IMG/VR virus record: IMGVR_UViG_3300043427_003491 | Coordinates: 1-33,903 of that record | Direction: 5' to 3' (one strand) | Length of the DNA stretch: 33,903 nt | From: a virus | Translations under genes and position numbers: made by a program | Shown: positions 22,254 through 28,063 of the stretch, in pieces | How positions within the stretch are numbered: the stretch's first letter is position 1 | Layout of the letters: each line of letters begins with the position of its first letter | The notes under the pieces: model-generated | The model's database searches: none | The model's input: the letters and a program-made list of their open reading frames with translations, nothing else | What the model was told of the DNA's origin: nothing

Positions 22254-22409
22254 CTAAGAGAATAATGGAATGATTTCAGAGTCCTTGTACCCTTGTGAAA
22301 GAACATAATTCTCCCATTGAATAGCATCTTCAATCTTATAGAAAACTGCCGTTTGCTTCGATTCTTTGTTCTTTTTCTTCCTGATGTATGTGACTTGGTA
22401 CTTCATCAT
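22254..22409 (-). CDS. Small basic protein, 51 residues
   Basis: 51 residues from the first of two adjacent ATGs: MMKYQVTYIRKKKNKESKQT then AVFYKIEDAIQWENYVLSQG and YKDSEIIPLFS. Layout strand, basic turn, strand, helix (IEDAIQWENYV), strand, typical of a small alpha/beta cyanophage protein. It overlaps the C-terminal 74 nt of the 22336 gene, which may carry a C-terminal extension. Confidence 0.75.
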   Translation of the reverse strand: MMKYQVTYIRKKKNKESKQTAVFYKIEDAIQWENYVLSQGYKDSEIIPLFS

Positions 22410-22572
22410 TCCAATGCCTAACAACTCCGGCAATAATAAACAAATTTGTAATCAGATATGTAGTGAATATAAATGTGCGAATGAGAGCAATTGAATCGGA
22501 CTCTTTATCACACTTGGATGCTTTCTCACCGATTGCCTTCGCCCAGAGTCTCCAGATTGTTTTCTGTTTCAT
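22336..22572 (-). CDS. Small membrane protein, 78 residues
   Basis: 78 residues from ATG at 22572: MKQKTIWRLWAKAIGEKASK, then a membrane segment at about residues 31-50 (IRTFIFTTYLITNLFIIAGV), then VRHWNDE. The WRLWAKAxGEKASK and TNLFIIAGVxRHWND elements look like a recurrent small cyanophage membrane protein. The last 20 or so charged residues overlap the next gene. Basic N-terminus inside, so single-pass. Function unknown. Confidence 0.75.
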   Translation of the reverse strand: MKQKTIWRLWAKAIGEKASKCDKESDSIALIRTFIFTTYLITNLFIIAGVVRHWNDEVPSHIHQEEKEQRIEANGSFL

Positions 22573-22792
22573 GTACTGATTGCCTTGATTTGATATAAGT
22601 AAGATCTTTCCATTGGTCACGATAGCAAAGAATCAAAACATGATAATTGGAGTGAAGTGGACATCCATTTTCACATTCTTTAGGACGTATATCAGTCTCA
22701 ATGGTGATGTATTCTGAGCACTTAAAATAGACCCATCCTTCGGCACCTTTTGACCATTTTACATAATCATTGACCTTTGGATTGTAACTCAT
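22526..22792 (-). CDS. Small protein, 88 residues
   Basis: 88 residues: MSYNPKVNDYVKWSKGAEGW, VYFKCSEYITIETDIRPKEC, ..., then CYRDQWKDLTYIKSRQSVHE. The NDYVKWxxGxEGWVYFKxxEYITIE part is a compact SH3-like beta pattern. It starts with ATGA overlap on the gene before and shares 47 nt with the next one. Unknown role. Confidence 0.75.
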   Translation of the reverse strand: MSYNPKVNDYVKWSKGAEGWVYFKCSEYITIETDIRPKECENGCPLHSNYHVLILCYRDQWKDLTYIKSRQSVHETENNLETLGEGNR

Positions 22793-23067
22793 AAAAATGC
22801 CGCAGTCAGAGGAGTCTGTTTTAATTGCATCGCAGTATAGGGAGTCGTGCTCTCAATCTTTACACACTTGCCGACTGTCTTAGAGTTGACAGGAGCGAAG
22901 TATTCTTTTGTCTTTGAGTTGTAGAATCCCCAGATGCTGCGAACAGAATTGCCACCATTGTAACTAAACTCATGATGATTGCGAATCCAAATTGCAATGA
23001 CATTGCGCTTGAAGGATTCGCTCTCATAAGAATAACCTTGTGGTGGCAAATGTGGAAAGTCAACCAT
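22789..23067 (-). CDS. Small protein, 92 residues
   Basis: 92 residues: MVDFPHLPPQGYSYESESFK, RNVIAIWIRNHHEFSYNGGN, SVRSIWGFYNSKTKEYFAPV, NSKTVGKCVKIESTTPYTAM, QLKQTPLTAAFL. Reads as one beta-rich domain (VIAIWIRN, SIWGFYN, KEYFAPVNSKTVGK). Clearly protein-like; not assigned. Confidence 0.75.
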   Translation of the reverse strand: MVDFPHLPPQGYSYESESFKRNVIAIWIRNHHEFSYNGGNSVRSIWGFYNSKTKEYFAPVNSKTVGKCVKIESTTPYTAMQLKQTPLTAAFL

Positions 23068-23224
23068 TATCAGGAACTGCCCGAAGACGATCAGGTGAAA
23101 TACCTTCAGAAAGATAGTGCTCTAATCTTTGCTTTGCTTGCTCTTTGGTAAGTTTGAAATCGGTTTCTGCCATTGGTCCCCATCCAGTTGTAGAGAACCC
23201 TTCAATACGATAAAGTTTTTCCAT
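23060..23224 (-). CDS. Small protein, 54 residues
   Basis: 54 residues: MEKLYRIEGFSTTGWGPMAE, TDFKLTKEQAKQRLEHYLSE, GISPDRLRAVPDNG. Strand-turn then a helix KLTKEQAKQRLEHYL and a short strand. Its ATG shares a base with the previous stop (TGATG). Overlaps the next gene by 8 nt. Confidence 0.75.
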   Translation of the reverse strand: MEKLYRIEGFSTTGWGPMAETDFKLTKEQAKQRLEHYLSEGISPDRLRAVPDNG

Positions 23225-23457
23225 CAGGTGATAAATGCATCGACGACTTGTGAATCTGCATCTTCAGAGAGAGCGAAGCGTACAGACTTTTGAACATTTT
23301 CCATAATTCGACTATCGTGTGAAGAGTTATAATCATCTCTCCAGTTCAGCAAAATGTCATGGCATTCATTTTCATTCTCTGCGACAACATTAATGACTCC
23401 ACCATATTCAGATGAAGGAAACGGAACCCAATAATCGACAATATACAGATTTTTCAT
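23224..23457 (-). CDS. Small acidic protein, 77 residues
   Basis: 77 residues: MKNLYIVDYWVPFPSSEYGG, VINVVAENENECHDILLNWR, DDYNSSHDSRIMENVQKSVR, FALSEDADSQVVDAFIT. Alpha/beta; the MKNLYIVDYWVPFPxSEYGG start is distinctive and looks familiar from cyanophages. Stop and next ATG overlap (TGATG). Confidence 0.78.
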   Translation of the reverse strand: MKNLYIVDYWVPFPSSEYGGVINVVAENENECHDILLNWRDDYNSSHDSRIMENVQKSVRFALSEDADSQVVDAFIT

Positions 23458-23458
23458 T

Positions 23459-23641
23459 TCAATTTGTTTTGGACTCCTTAATTTTAGTTGAATGTGAGAG
23501 ATTTGTCAACTGGCGTCTTAATTCATACTGAACTGGAATCAGATGATGTGAGACAAACATTTCCCACTGATTACCCTCAAGCAGTGTCATCACATTTTCC
23601 AATTGCTCCAGAGCAAGTAGAATCTTAATGTTATTGTTCAT
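23459..23641 (-). CDS. Small helical protein, 60 residues
   Basis: 60 residues: MNNNIKILLALEQLENVMTL, LEGNQWEMFVSHHLIPVQYE, LRRQLTNLSHSTKIKESKTN. A predicted helical hairpin with heptad-like leucines and a polar Lys/Ser tail. ATGA overlap with the gene before, 1-nt gap to the next. Confidence 0.75.
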   Translation of the reverse strand: MNNNIKILLALEQLENVMTLLEGNQWEMFVSHHLIPVQYELRRQLTNLSHSTKIKESKTN

Positions 23642-23781
23642 AGAAACTCTGCAACAAAGTAATCAACAGTCAGTTCTAATTTTGCGGCAGTGTTCTCAAT
23701 ATATTCATCAATCAGTTCAGGAGCATCCCGCTTCAGAACATTCAGATACTGATACCAGAGAAGAGAAGGAACTTGATTCAT
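23638..23781 (-). CDS. Small helical protein, 47 residues
   Basis: 47 residues from ATG at 23781: MNQVPSLLWYQYLNVLKRDA, PELIDEYIENTAAKLELTVD, YFVAEFL. Helical, with aromatic N-terminus (LLWYQYLNVLKRDAPELI). The ATG sits just inside the end of the preceding gene. A common type of cyanophage small protein; function unknown. Confidence 0.75.
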   Translation of the reverse strand: MNQVPSLLWYQYLNVLKRDAPELIDEYIENTAAKLELTVDYFVAEFL

Positions 23782-23936
23782 TTGGAATAACGGCAATCGG
23801 GATGAGGTTGGGGAAGTGCGGCACATGCTTGATCATATGCCTTGAATAACTCTTTGTCACGTTTGATGAGAATACCATTCCACATCAGAATGGCAATGAA
23901 CGCAAAAAAGATGCAGGTAACTTCTTTAGATTTCAT
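23778..23936 (-). CDS. Small membrane-anchored protein, 52 residues
   Basis: 52 residues: MKSKEVTCIFFAFIAILMWN then GILIKRDKELFKAYDQACAA and LPQPHPDCRYSK. An N-terminal anchor (about residues 7-24) with a positively charged start, then a Cys-containing soluble end (two Cys that could pair in the periplasm). Start shares a base with the previous stop (TGATG). Confidence 0.7.
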   Translation of the reverse strand: MKSKEVTCIFFAFIAILMWNGILIKRDKELFKAYDQACAALPQPHPDCRYSK

Positions 23937-24184
23937 CAGCAGGCACCATTCATAGGATTGACATTCTTGACTTCGGTGTTAAAGTTGGTCACTTCCCAAC
24001 CCATACCAATACGCTCTTCCATCTCACTCTCAAAGTCATGAATGGTGATACACTTGGTGCTCATGGTGTCAACACCACGAAACTTCAGCACCTTGAACAT
24101 AAACTGAGTGCTGTCTTTGATGGGATAGTAGTCAACAGTCATCGAAGGTTTGCCGTCGATTTGAGAGATTGCAGACAGTTGCAT
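23936..24184 (-). CDS. Small protein, 82 residues
   Basis: 82 residues: MQLSAISQIDGKPSMTVDYY, PIKDSTQFMFKVLKFRGVDT, MSTKCITIHDFESEMEERIG, MGWEVTNFNTEVKNVNPMNG. Strands with a central helix (DFESEMEERIGMGWEV). The opening AISQIDG is like the AISQING of the 20013 gene, a hint of a shared N-terminal segment. First gene of the packed set after cassette 13. Function unknown. Confidence 0.72.
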   Translation of the reverse strand: MQLSAISQIDGKPSMTVDYYPIKDSTQFMFKVLKFRGVDTMSTKCITIHDFESEMEERIGMGWEVTNFNTEVKNVNPMNGAC

Positions 24185-24209
24185 GGGGCGCTCCGTTGAT
24201 TACCTTGTA

Positions 24210-24268
24210 ATTATAGGTCAGAAAGACGGCACGACATCGTACCTTAGACCAGTTTGCGAAGTGTCCAC
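24210..24268 (-). promoter_or_regulatory. Palindrome/-10 cassette 13 (decayed palindrome in a coding sequence)
   Basis: -10 TATAAT (24210-24215), 29-bp gap, decayed palindrome 24245-24268 (inner CCAGTT...AAGTG kept, outer ends lost). It lies inside the 24218-24430 gene. I found it by applying the fixed spacing. Shares a 23-nt leader/-10 stretch with cassette 14. Confidence 0.5.
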
Positions 24269-24430
24269 CTGCTCCCAGAGGGCATGAAGTTTATCATACA
24301 GTGCCGGAACACTTCCGTAGTCTTTTGCAAGATAAATTTCGTCAATATTTTCAAGTTTTTGAAGTGCAGACAGGAGAATACCTAACTCATGTGCATTTAG
24401 ATTTACACTAATTTCTACTTTTTTATTCAT
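24218..24430 (-). CDS. Small helical protein, 70 residues
   Basis: 70 residues from ATG at 24430: MNKKVEISVNLNAHELGILL, SALQKLENIDEIYLAKDYGS, VPALYDKLHALWEQVDTSQT, GLRYDVVPSF. One strand then two helices (LGILLSALQKLEN; ALYDKLHALWEQV). ATGA overlap with the gene before. The end of the frame contains the cassette 13 palindrome. Confidence 0.75.
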   Translation of the reverse strand: MNKKVEISVNLNAHELGILLSALQKLENIDEIYLAKDYGSVPALYDKLHALWEQVDTSQTGLRYDVVPSF

Positions 24431-24636
24431 ACACCTTTTAGAATAAGACGTTCGGACAAACACATCGTCAGTTCGGCGGATACTTGCATATCCACATCAC
24501 CAAGTTTAGCATGAATTGCATCAGGAATCAATTCTGCCAGCAGTTCAAAGAACCGCTCATCATCCATAATATAATCGGCAACATCCTTAGAAAGTGCCTC
24601 GGACAGTTTGATGATTGTGTTGTTAGAGAGTGCCAT
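24427..24636 (-). CDS. Small helical acidic protein, 69 residues
   Basis: 69 residues: MALSNNTIIKLSEALSKDVA, DYIMDDERFFELLAELIPDA, IHAKLGDVDMQVSAELTMCL, SERLILKGV. All-helical and acidic. TGATTATG spacing to the gene before. The MALSNNTxIKLSEAL start looks recurrent among cyanophages. Function unknown. Confidence 0.78.
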   Translation of the reverse strand: MALSNNTIIKLSEALSKDVADYIMDDERFFELLAELIPDAIHAKLGDVDMQVSAELTMCLSERLILKGV

Positions 24637-24638
24637 AA

Positions 24639-24806
24639 TCAGAGAGGAGTGACTTCTACAGAGCGAATGAGATTAGTGCGGTCTTGTGCTAGGTAATCAT
24701 CAGCAATCTTACCACAGGATGAACGTGAGCGAACAAACCTTTCCTCAAATAGTTTCCCATTCTCATCAAAATCCCAATACTCAATCACCATGCGATAGTT
24801 CTTCAT
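24639..24806 (-). CDS. Small protein, 55 residues
   Basis: 55 residues: MKNYRMVIEYWDFDENGKLF, EERFVRSRSSCGKIADDYLA, QDRTNLIRSVEVTPL. Layout strand, basic turn, helix, strand. Overlaps the preceding gene by ATGA and leads into the next with TGATTATG. Not recognised. Confidence 0.75.
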   Translation of the reverse strand: MKNYRMVIEYWDFDENGKLFEERFVRSRSSCGKIADDYLAQDRTNLIRSVEVTPL

Positions 24807-25012
24807 TTGGAGAGTTGCAGATTGTACTTGGAAATCAGAAGGTCACGGACAAGTTCACGATCAATACTATCACCACAGAACTCTTCACCTTTGATTTTAA
24901 GAATGCGAATCAGGTCCTGAGTTGCCTTGCGAACAAGAGTCAGAGTAGCACCCATCGGATAGATGCCATCCTTGCCGTAGAAAGAAAGAACGTAATCGTA
25001 GAATTCAGTCAT
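24803..25012 (-). CDS. Small protein, 69 residues
   Basis: 69 residues from ATG at 25012: MTEFYDYVLSFYGKDGIYPM, GATLTLVRKATQDLIRILKI, KGEEFCGDSIDRELVRDLLI, SKYNLQLSK. Helical; the FYDYVLSFYGxDGIYPMGAT start is distinctive, and I think it recurs among T4-like cyanophages (not verified). 1-nt gap from the gene before. Unknown. Confidence 0.76.
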   Translation of the reverse strand: MTEFYDYVLSFYGKDGIYPMGATLTLVRKATQDLIRILKIKGEEFCGDSIDRELVRDLLISKYNLQLSK

Positions 25013-25013
25013 T

Positions 25014-25229
25014 TCAGTTACCTTCAGCGATGTCGTTGAGAATGCGGCGGGCAAACTTCATAAAGTCGTATGAAGTTACAGTTTCAGTTTTACCGTGATC
25101 GAAGCAATAACCATCAAGCAGTTCGGATTGATTGTAGGTGTTGACAATCAGCAGGCAGGCATCATACAGTGCTGCCTGGTGCTCCTCTTTAGAACGAAAC
25201 TGAATGGCGTTGTAGGAGGGGAGAGTCAC
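25014..25229 (-). CDS. Small helical protein, 71 residues (GTG start)
   Basis: 71 residues with a GTG start at 25229: MTLPSYNAIQFRSKEEHQAA, LYDACLLIVNTYNQSELLDG, YCFDHGKTETVTSYDFMKFA, RRILNDIAEGN. Mostly helical. The start lies 27 nt after the cassette 14 TATAAT. Heads the cotranscribed set down to 24218. Confidence 0.7.
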   Translation of the reverse strand: MTLPSYNAIQFRSKEEHQAALYDACLLIVNTYNQSELLDGYCFDHGKTETVTSYDFMKFARRILNDIAEGN

Positions 25230-25256
25230 GGTCGGGGTTCCGTTGATTACCTTGTA

Positions 25257-25315
25257 ATTATACTGCCTGCATCAGGCGGTTCGGGAAGTAGTGTGCCACC
25301 TCTTGGACTGGCACA
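25257..25315 (-). promoter_or_regulatory. Palindrome/-10 cassette 14, overlapping the metalloprotease end
   Basis: -10 TATAAT (25257-25262), 29-bp gap, perfect-armed palindrome 25292-25315. The upstream gene reads through it (encoding VPVQEVAH) and its TAA stop is formed inside the TATAAT box itself. Confidence 0.75.
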
Positions 25316-25734
25316 CCCTCTTTCTCCTGTAGGTACTCCAGATATAGTGTCTCTTCCTGTTCCCGTGCCTCTATTTCGTGTGGTTGATGCCAATACTCAT
25401 AATTTTCAACGGGTTCTTTAGAATAACACAATTTCCCGTAACGCATCCGCAGCGAACCTGCCACCCATTGCCGCAGATGAGTCAGTTCGTGCAAAAGAGT
25501 TTGTATATACAACTCTTTGGGCATATGAGTGTCAAGTTCAATCAGGAACTCACGGGGGCGTTGAGTCTCTCCAGATACATCACAATATCCATAAGCACCC
25601 TCACGCTTCAGACCACGATGTAGGATTTCCACATCAATCTTATGGCGTGGAAGAAACTTATTCAGAAACCAAAAGGTAACGTCCTCACAGAGGCGTTTAG
25701 AATAACCGTATCCAGAATACGTGACGTAAGACAT
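25258..25734 (-). CDS. Zinc metalloprotease-like protein (HExxH), N-terminus probably frameshifted
   Basis: 158 residues from ATG at 25734. The zinc motif HELTH is at residues 82-86 (LLHELTHLRQW), with EIEAREQEE (E120/E122) a likely third ligand, a SprT/gluzincin-like layout. Two Cys and a YGYCDVSGE segment precede it. Upstream in another frame is a short ORF (25662-25796) with a start codon 2 nt after the previous stop and a hydrophobic run. Adding one base to the T5 run at 25747-25751 joins the two and gives an N-terminal membrane anchor (MTAKDKLIFVSSFIWFFALG then SMSYVTYSG). So this is either a -1 programmed frameshift or a 1-nt deletion. Function unknown; protease role inferred. Confidence 0.75.
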   Translation of the reverse strand: MSYVTYSGYGYSKRLCEDVTFWFLNKFLPRHKIDVEILHRGLKREGAYGYCDVSGETQRPREFLIELDTHMPKELYIQTLLHELTHLRQWVAGSLRMRYGKLCYSKEPVENYEYWHQPHEIEAREQEETLYLEYLQEKEGVPVQEVAHYFPNRLMQAV

Positions 25735-25796
25735 TGACCCCAGTGCAAAAACCAAATGAACGAAGAAACAAAAATAAGTTTGTCTTTAGCAGTCAT
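25662..25796 (-). CDS. Short ORF, likely true N-terminus of the metalloprotease
   Basis: 44 codons: MTAKDKLIFVSSFIWFLHWG then QCLTSRILDTVILNASVRTL. Start ATG has the same TGATTATG coupling seen elsewhere in this region, but the second half reads through another gene in a different frame. I think only the first 16 or so residues are used, as the anchor of the metalloprotease after a frameshift. Confidence 0.4.
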   Translation of the reverse strand: MTAKDKLIFVSSFIWFLHWGQCLTSRILDTVILNASVRTLPFGF

Positions 25797-25798
25797 AA

Positions 25799-26209
25799 TC
25801 AGCAGACGAATGCAAGTCCTCCAAGTGATGCTCCAAGTGCAGTTGCCCAACCACGATTATTACGATTGTTGGGAGTGCTAGTCATAGATCGTCCGATTGC
25901 TCCACCTAAAACAGCACCAAGAAGAGTTCTGGTTGGATTGCAGTTAGGATTTGTTGCCCGACCATAATAACCATTTCCTCCACCATAGTACCCCTGATTA
26001 CCATTCCAACTACCACCAGAAACCTGATTGCAAGGAACATTATAGGATTGAGTCTGTACTCCACCCGGATAGTAATTCCCGTACTCATCATAACCTCCGG
26101 GAACATATACTTCCTGATATTGAGTACAGACTCCAAACTGATTCACTTGCTGTGCCATCACAGGCATCGGAGCAAACAGAAGTGCAGAGAGTAGAAAAAG
26201 TTTTTTCAT
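25799..26209 (-). CDS. Secreted glycine-zipper protein
   Basis: 136 residues from ATG at 26209. Signal peptide at about residues 1-19 (MKKLFLLSALLFAPMPVMA, cut after A). Then a Gly/Tyr/Asn-rich low-complexity part (YDEYGNYYPGG, GNQGYYGGGNGYYG) and a glycine-zipper segment (TRTLLGAVLGGAIGRSM...ATALGASLGGLAFVC) similar to YMGG/2TM-zipper proteins that sit in the outer membrane or periplasm. Possible roles: host envelope change, superinfection exclusion or lysis; none shown. Overlaps the upstream gene by ATGA. Confidence 0.75.
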   Translation of the reverse strand: MKKLFLLSALLFAPMPVMAQQVNQFGVCTQYQEVYVPGGYDEYGNYYPGGVQTQSYNVPCNQVSGGSWNGNQGYYGGGNGYYGRATNPNCNPTRTLLGAVLGGAIGRSMTSTPNNRNNRGWATALGASLGGLAFVC

Positions 26210-26661
26210 TTTGCGTAAAGATAAGAACCGCTCCAATCGGCATTCTCAAACAACCATTCACGCTGCTCAATGATGCGAAGGTCATAACGAACACCTTTGG
26301 CAGGAGATTTCCAACTGGCAGACTTATAAACTTCACCAGTCTTCTTATCTATAAAGGCGTGAACCGAACGAGAACCATTCGCATTCATAATGATTTTGTG
26401 ATACTTCTTACCAGACTCAAAGGTGAAATCATAATCACACTTACCATTCCGCAAATCCTGAATGCAGGCAATATGATAGTGGGCATTCTCACCCAGTTCT
26501 ACACCACGCTTGTGAGACCGAATGCTATAATCAATGTAGTTCTGACGCAGTGCTTCACACAGTTGCCAACAATACTTGACAACGTTCAGTTGGATGGTAT
26601 TCTGTGCATCACGTTGAGCACAGAAGTCACTGAAGTCCTTGGTGAGAAAAGCAGAAGTCAT
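26206..26661 (-). CDS. Hypothetical protein, 151 residues
   Basis: 151 residues, soluble alpha/beta: helical N-terminal half (MTSAFLTKDFSDFCAQRDAQ, NTIQLNVVKYCWQLCEALRQ), then HYHIACIQDLRNGKCDYDFT, ESGKKYHKIIMNANGSRSVH, FIDKKTGEVYKSASWKSPAK, VRYDLRIIEQREWLFENADW. The KKTGEVYKSASWKSPAKGVRYDLR segment is a phage-type motif I have seen in cyanophages but cannot name. Heads an operon with the glycine-zipper protein; own cassette promoter. Confidence 0.78.
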   Translation of the reverse strand: MTSAFLTKDFSDFCAQRDAQNTIQLNVVKYCWQLCEALRQNYIDYSIRSHKRGVELGENAHYHIACIQDLRNGKCDYDFTFESGKKYHKIIMNANGSRSVHAFIDKKTGEVYKSASWKSPAKGVRYDLRIIEQREWLFENADWSGSYLYAK

Positions 26662-26683
26662 CGGGTTTGTTGCTTATGAATGT

Positions 26684-26742
26684 ATTATAGGGCATCCAGA
26701 GGGGTCTGGGATGCCCTGTGTGCCAGTTGTCAGAGTGTCACA
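26684..26742 (-). promoter_or_regulatory. Palindrome/-10 cassette 15
   Basis: -10 TATAAT (26684-26689), 29-bp gap holding a GGGCATCC/GGATGCCC hairpin, palindrome 26719-26742. The stop of the 26738 gene lies in the outer arm. Drives 26661 to 25258. Confidence 0.75.
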
Positions 26743-27166
26743 CCGCAAGTGCTCCTTTGGGGATTTCAACGATTTCAGGCAGTTTGTCATCTTCAAACTG
26801 ATTCATATTGTAGCACACCCATTCACCATTGCGGAAGAGATAAGCATACTCTTCACCATCACAAAGGTATTCACCAATGTTGTTATCAAGGCGAGGAGGA
26901 CAATCTTCGCCACGCTGAGAGTAATACATCGGACCGTACTTCTTCACGGTGCAATCATCATTCGCATCACGTTTTGCGTCCCAAACTTCATCAGTCCAGC
27001 AGCAGGACATATCACCACCGTCAATCAGTTCGGCAACAGCATCTTTGCTGTTGTAATGAGTGTTCAGAATACGACCCAACCATTCAGGATAACCATCCCA
27101 GTGATGATAGGCAGAGAGAACAGAACCGTCAGAGAGTTCAAGACCAATGCGAGAGCGGGTTGCCAT
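26738..27166 (-). CDS. Small phage protein with SAYHHWDGYPEWLG motif
   Basis: 142 residues from ATG at 27166. The N-terminal half MATRSRIGLELSDGSVLSAY, HHWDGYPEWLGRILNTHYN, ELIDGGDMSCCW matches a family of small phage and bacterial proteins (MxTRSxIGIxLxDGSVxSxYxHWDGYPexxGxIL). The C-terminal half is acidic with YGPMYYSQRGEDCPP and YAYLFRNGEWVCYNM. Function unknown. Own cassette promoter. Confidence 0.8.
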   Translation of the reverse strand: MATRSRIGLELSDGSVLSAYHHWDGYPEWLGRILNTHYNSKDAVAELIDGGDMSCCWTDEVWDAKRDANDDCTVKKYGPMYYSQRGEDCPPRLDNNIGEYLCDGEEYAYLFRNGEWVCYNMNQFEDDKLPEIVEIPKGALAV

Positions 27167-27192
27167 TGAGGGCGTTTGTTGATTACCCACAT

Positions 27193-27252
27193 ATTATAAG
27201 GGGTCCCCAGTGCCCTGAGAACCCCCTGTGTACCAGTTTCAAGACTGCCACA
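27193..27252 (-). promoter_or_regulatory. Palindrome/-10 cassette 16
   Basis: -10 TATAAT (27193-27198), 30-bp gap, palindrome 27229-27252. The stop of the Dam gene lies in the central spacer. Drives 26738-27166. Confidence 0.7.
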
Positions 27253-28063
27253 CGGCAATCAATTCATTTGCTTTCTTCCTGCTAGAACCTTTTGCCGATA
27301 TGGTTCTTGTAACCTGAATCGGATAGATTTTTGCATTTTTATAAAGTTCTCGTGTCACAGGAACATCATGATTTGATACTATGACTTTGATACCCTTTGA
27401 TGCAAGAGATTCTGCTAATTCTGATAGATGAACTTGTTGCTCATGAGTGAATCCATCTGTAGCATAACTTGTGAAGTTTGCTGTATCAGACGCAGGAACA
27501 TATGGAGGATCAAAATAAACAACATCTCCTGCCTCCAAATCTTCATAGAGTGAAGAATCTTCAAATGAAAGAGAAGTAAATCTCACCATTTCTTTGGCAA
27601 GAAAAAACATACGAAAATTCATCATTTCTGCGGATGGGCAAGATGGTTTGTCATACTTACCAAAAGGAACATTGAACATTCCTTTACTATTATATCTTGA
27701 CAAACCATTGAAGCAATGGCGATTTAAGTAAATAAACAATCTTGCTCTTTCTAGAGAAGATGTTGCATTATTAAAATGATTTCTTAAATCTAGATATGCT
27801 TCCTTTACATTATTCTCGACGGTAAATAACTCCTCACAATACTTGATAAAACTATCATCATTTGCATTTACAAGATTCTTATAAATCTCGACGAGATCTT
27901 TATTGACATCATTAAGAATAAATTGCTCTGCCGTAGTATTCAATGCAACAGAAAGACTACCACCAAATGGTTCACAATAACGTTTGGGATAACCAATATG
28001 TGGAATAAGGTGGGGCAGGACCCTATATTTGTTTCCTGCCCACTTCAAAAATGGTTTGTTCAT
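27239..28063 (-). CDS. dam: DNA adenine methyltransferase, Dam/D12 class
   Basis: 274 residues. N-terminal FLKWAGNK (5-12), the SAM-binding CEPFGGSLSVAL (FxGxG form, 30-41), helical region ARLFIYLNRHCFNGLSRYN (108-125), and catalytic DPPY (185-188), the order of D12 class N6-adenine methyltransferases. A C-terminal DIGxxR-like SRKKANELIAVW ends the domain. The likely target is GATC by family analogy, not shown. It may protect phage DNA from host restriction or mark it for the MutH-like nuclease. ATGA overlap with the ParB-like gene shows one operon with it. Confidence 0.9.
   Translation of the reverse strand: MNKPFLKWAGNKYRVLPHLIPHIGYPKRYCEPFGGSLSVALNTTAEQFILNDVNKDLVEIYKNLVNANDDSFIKYCEELFTVENNVKEAYLDLRNHFNNATSSLERARLFIYLNRHCFNGLSRYNSKGMFNVPFGKYDKPSCPSAEMMNFRMFFLAKEMVRFTSLSFEDSSLYEDLEAGDVVYFDPPYVPASDTANFTSYATDGFTHEQQVHLSELAESLASKGIKVIVSNHDVPVTRELYKNAKIYPIQVTRTISAKGSSRKKANELIAVWQS

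Noticed and set aside
25951-26679. 242-codon plus-strand frame
   Set aside because: Antisense to two well-supported genes with start/stop coupling; no family resemblance.
15147-27252. CRP-type binding sites (TGTGA, 6 nt, TCACA)
   Set aside because: The outer TGTG/CACA blocks are 14-16 bp apart, too wide for a CRP site; the palindrome is a different motif.
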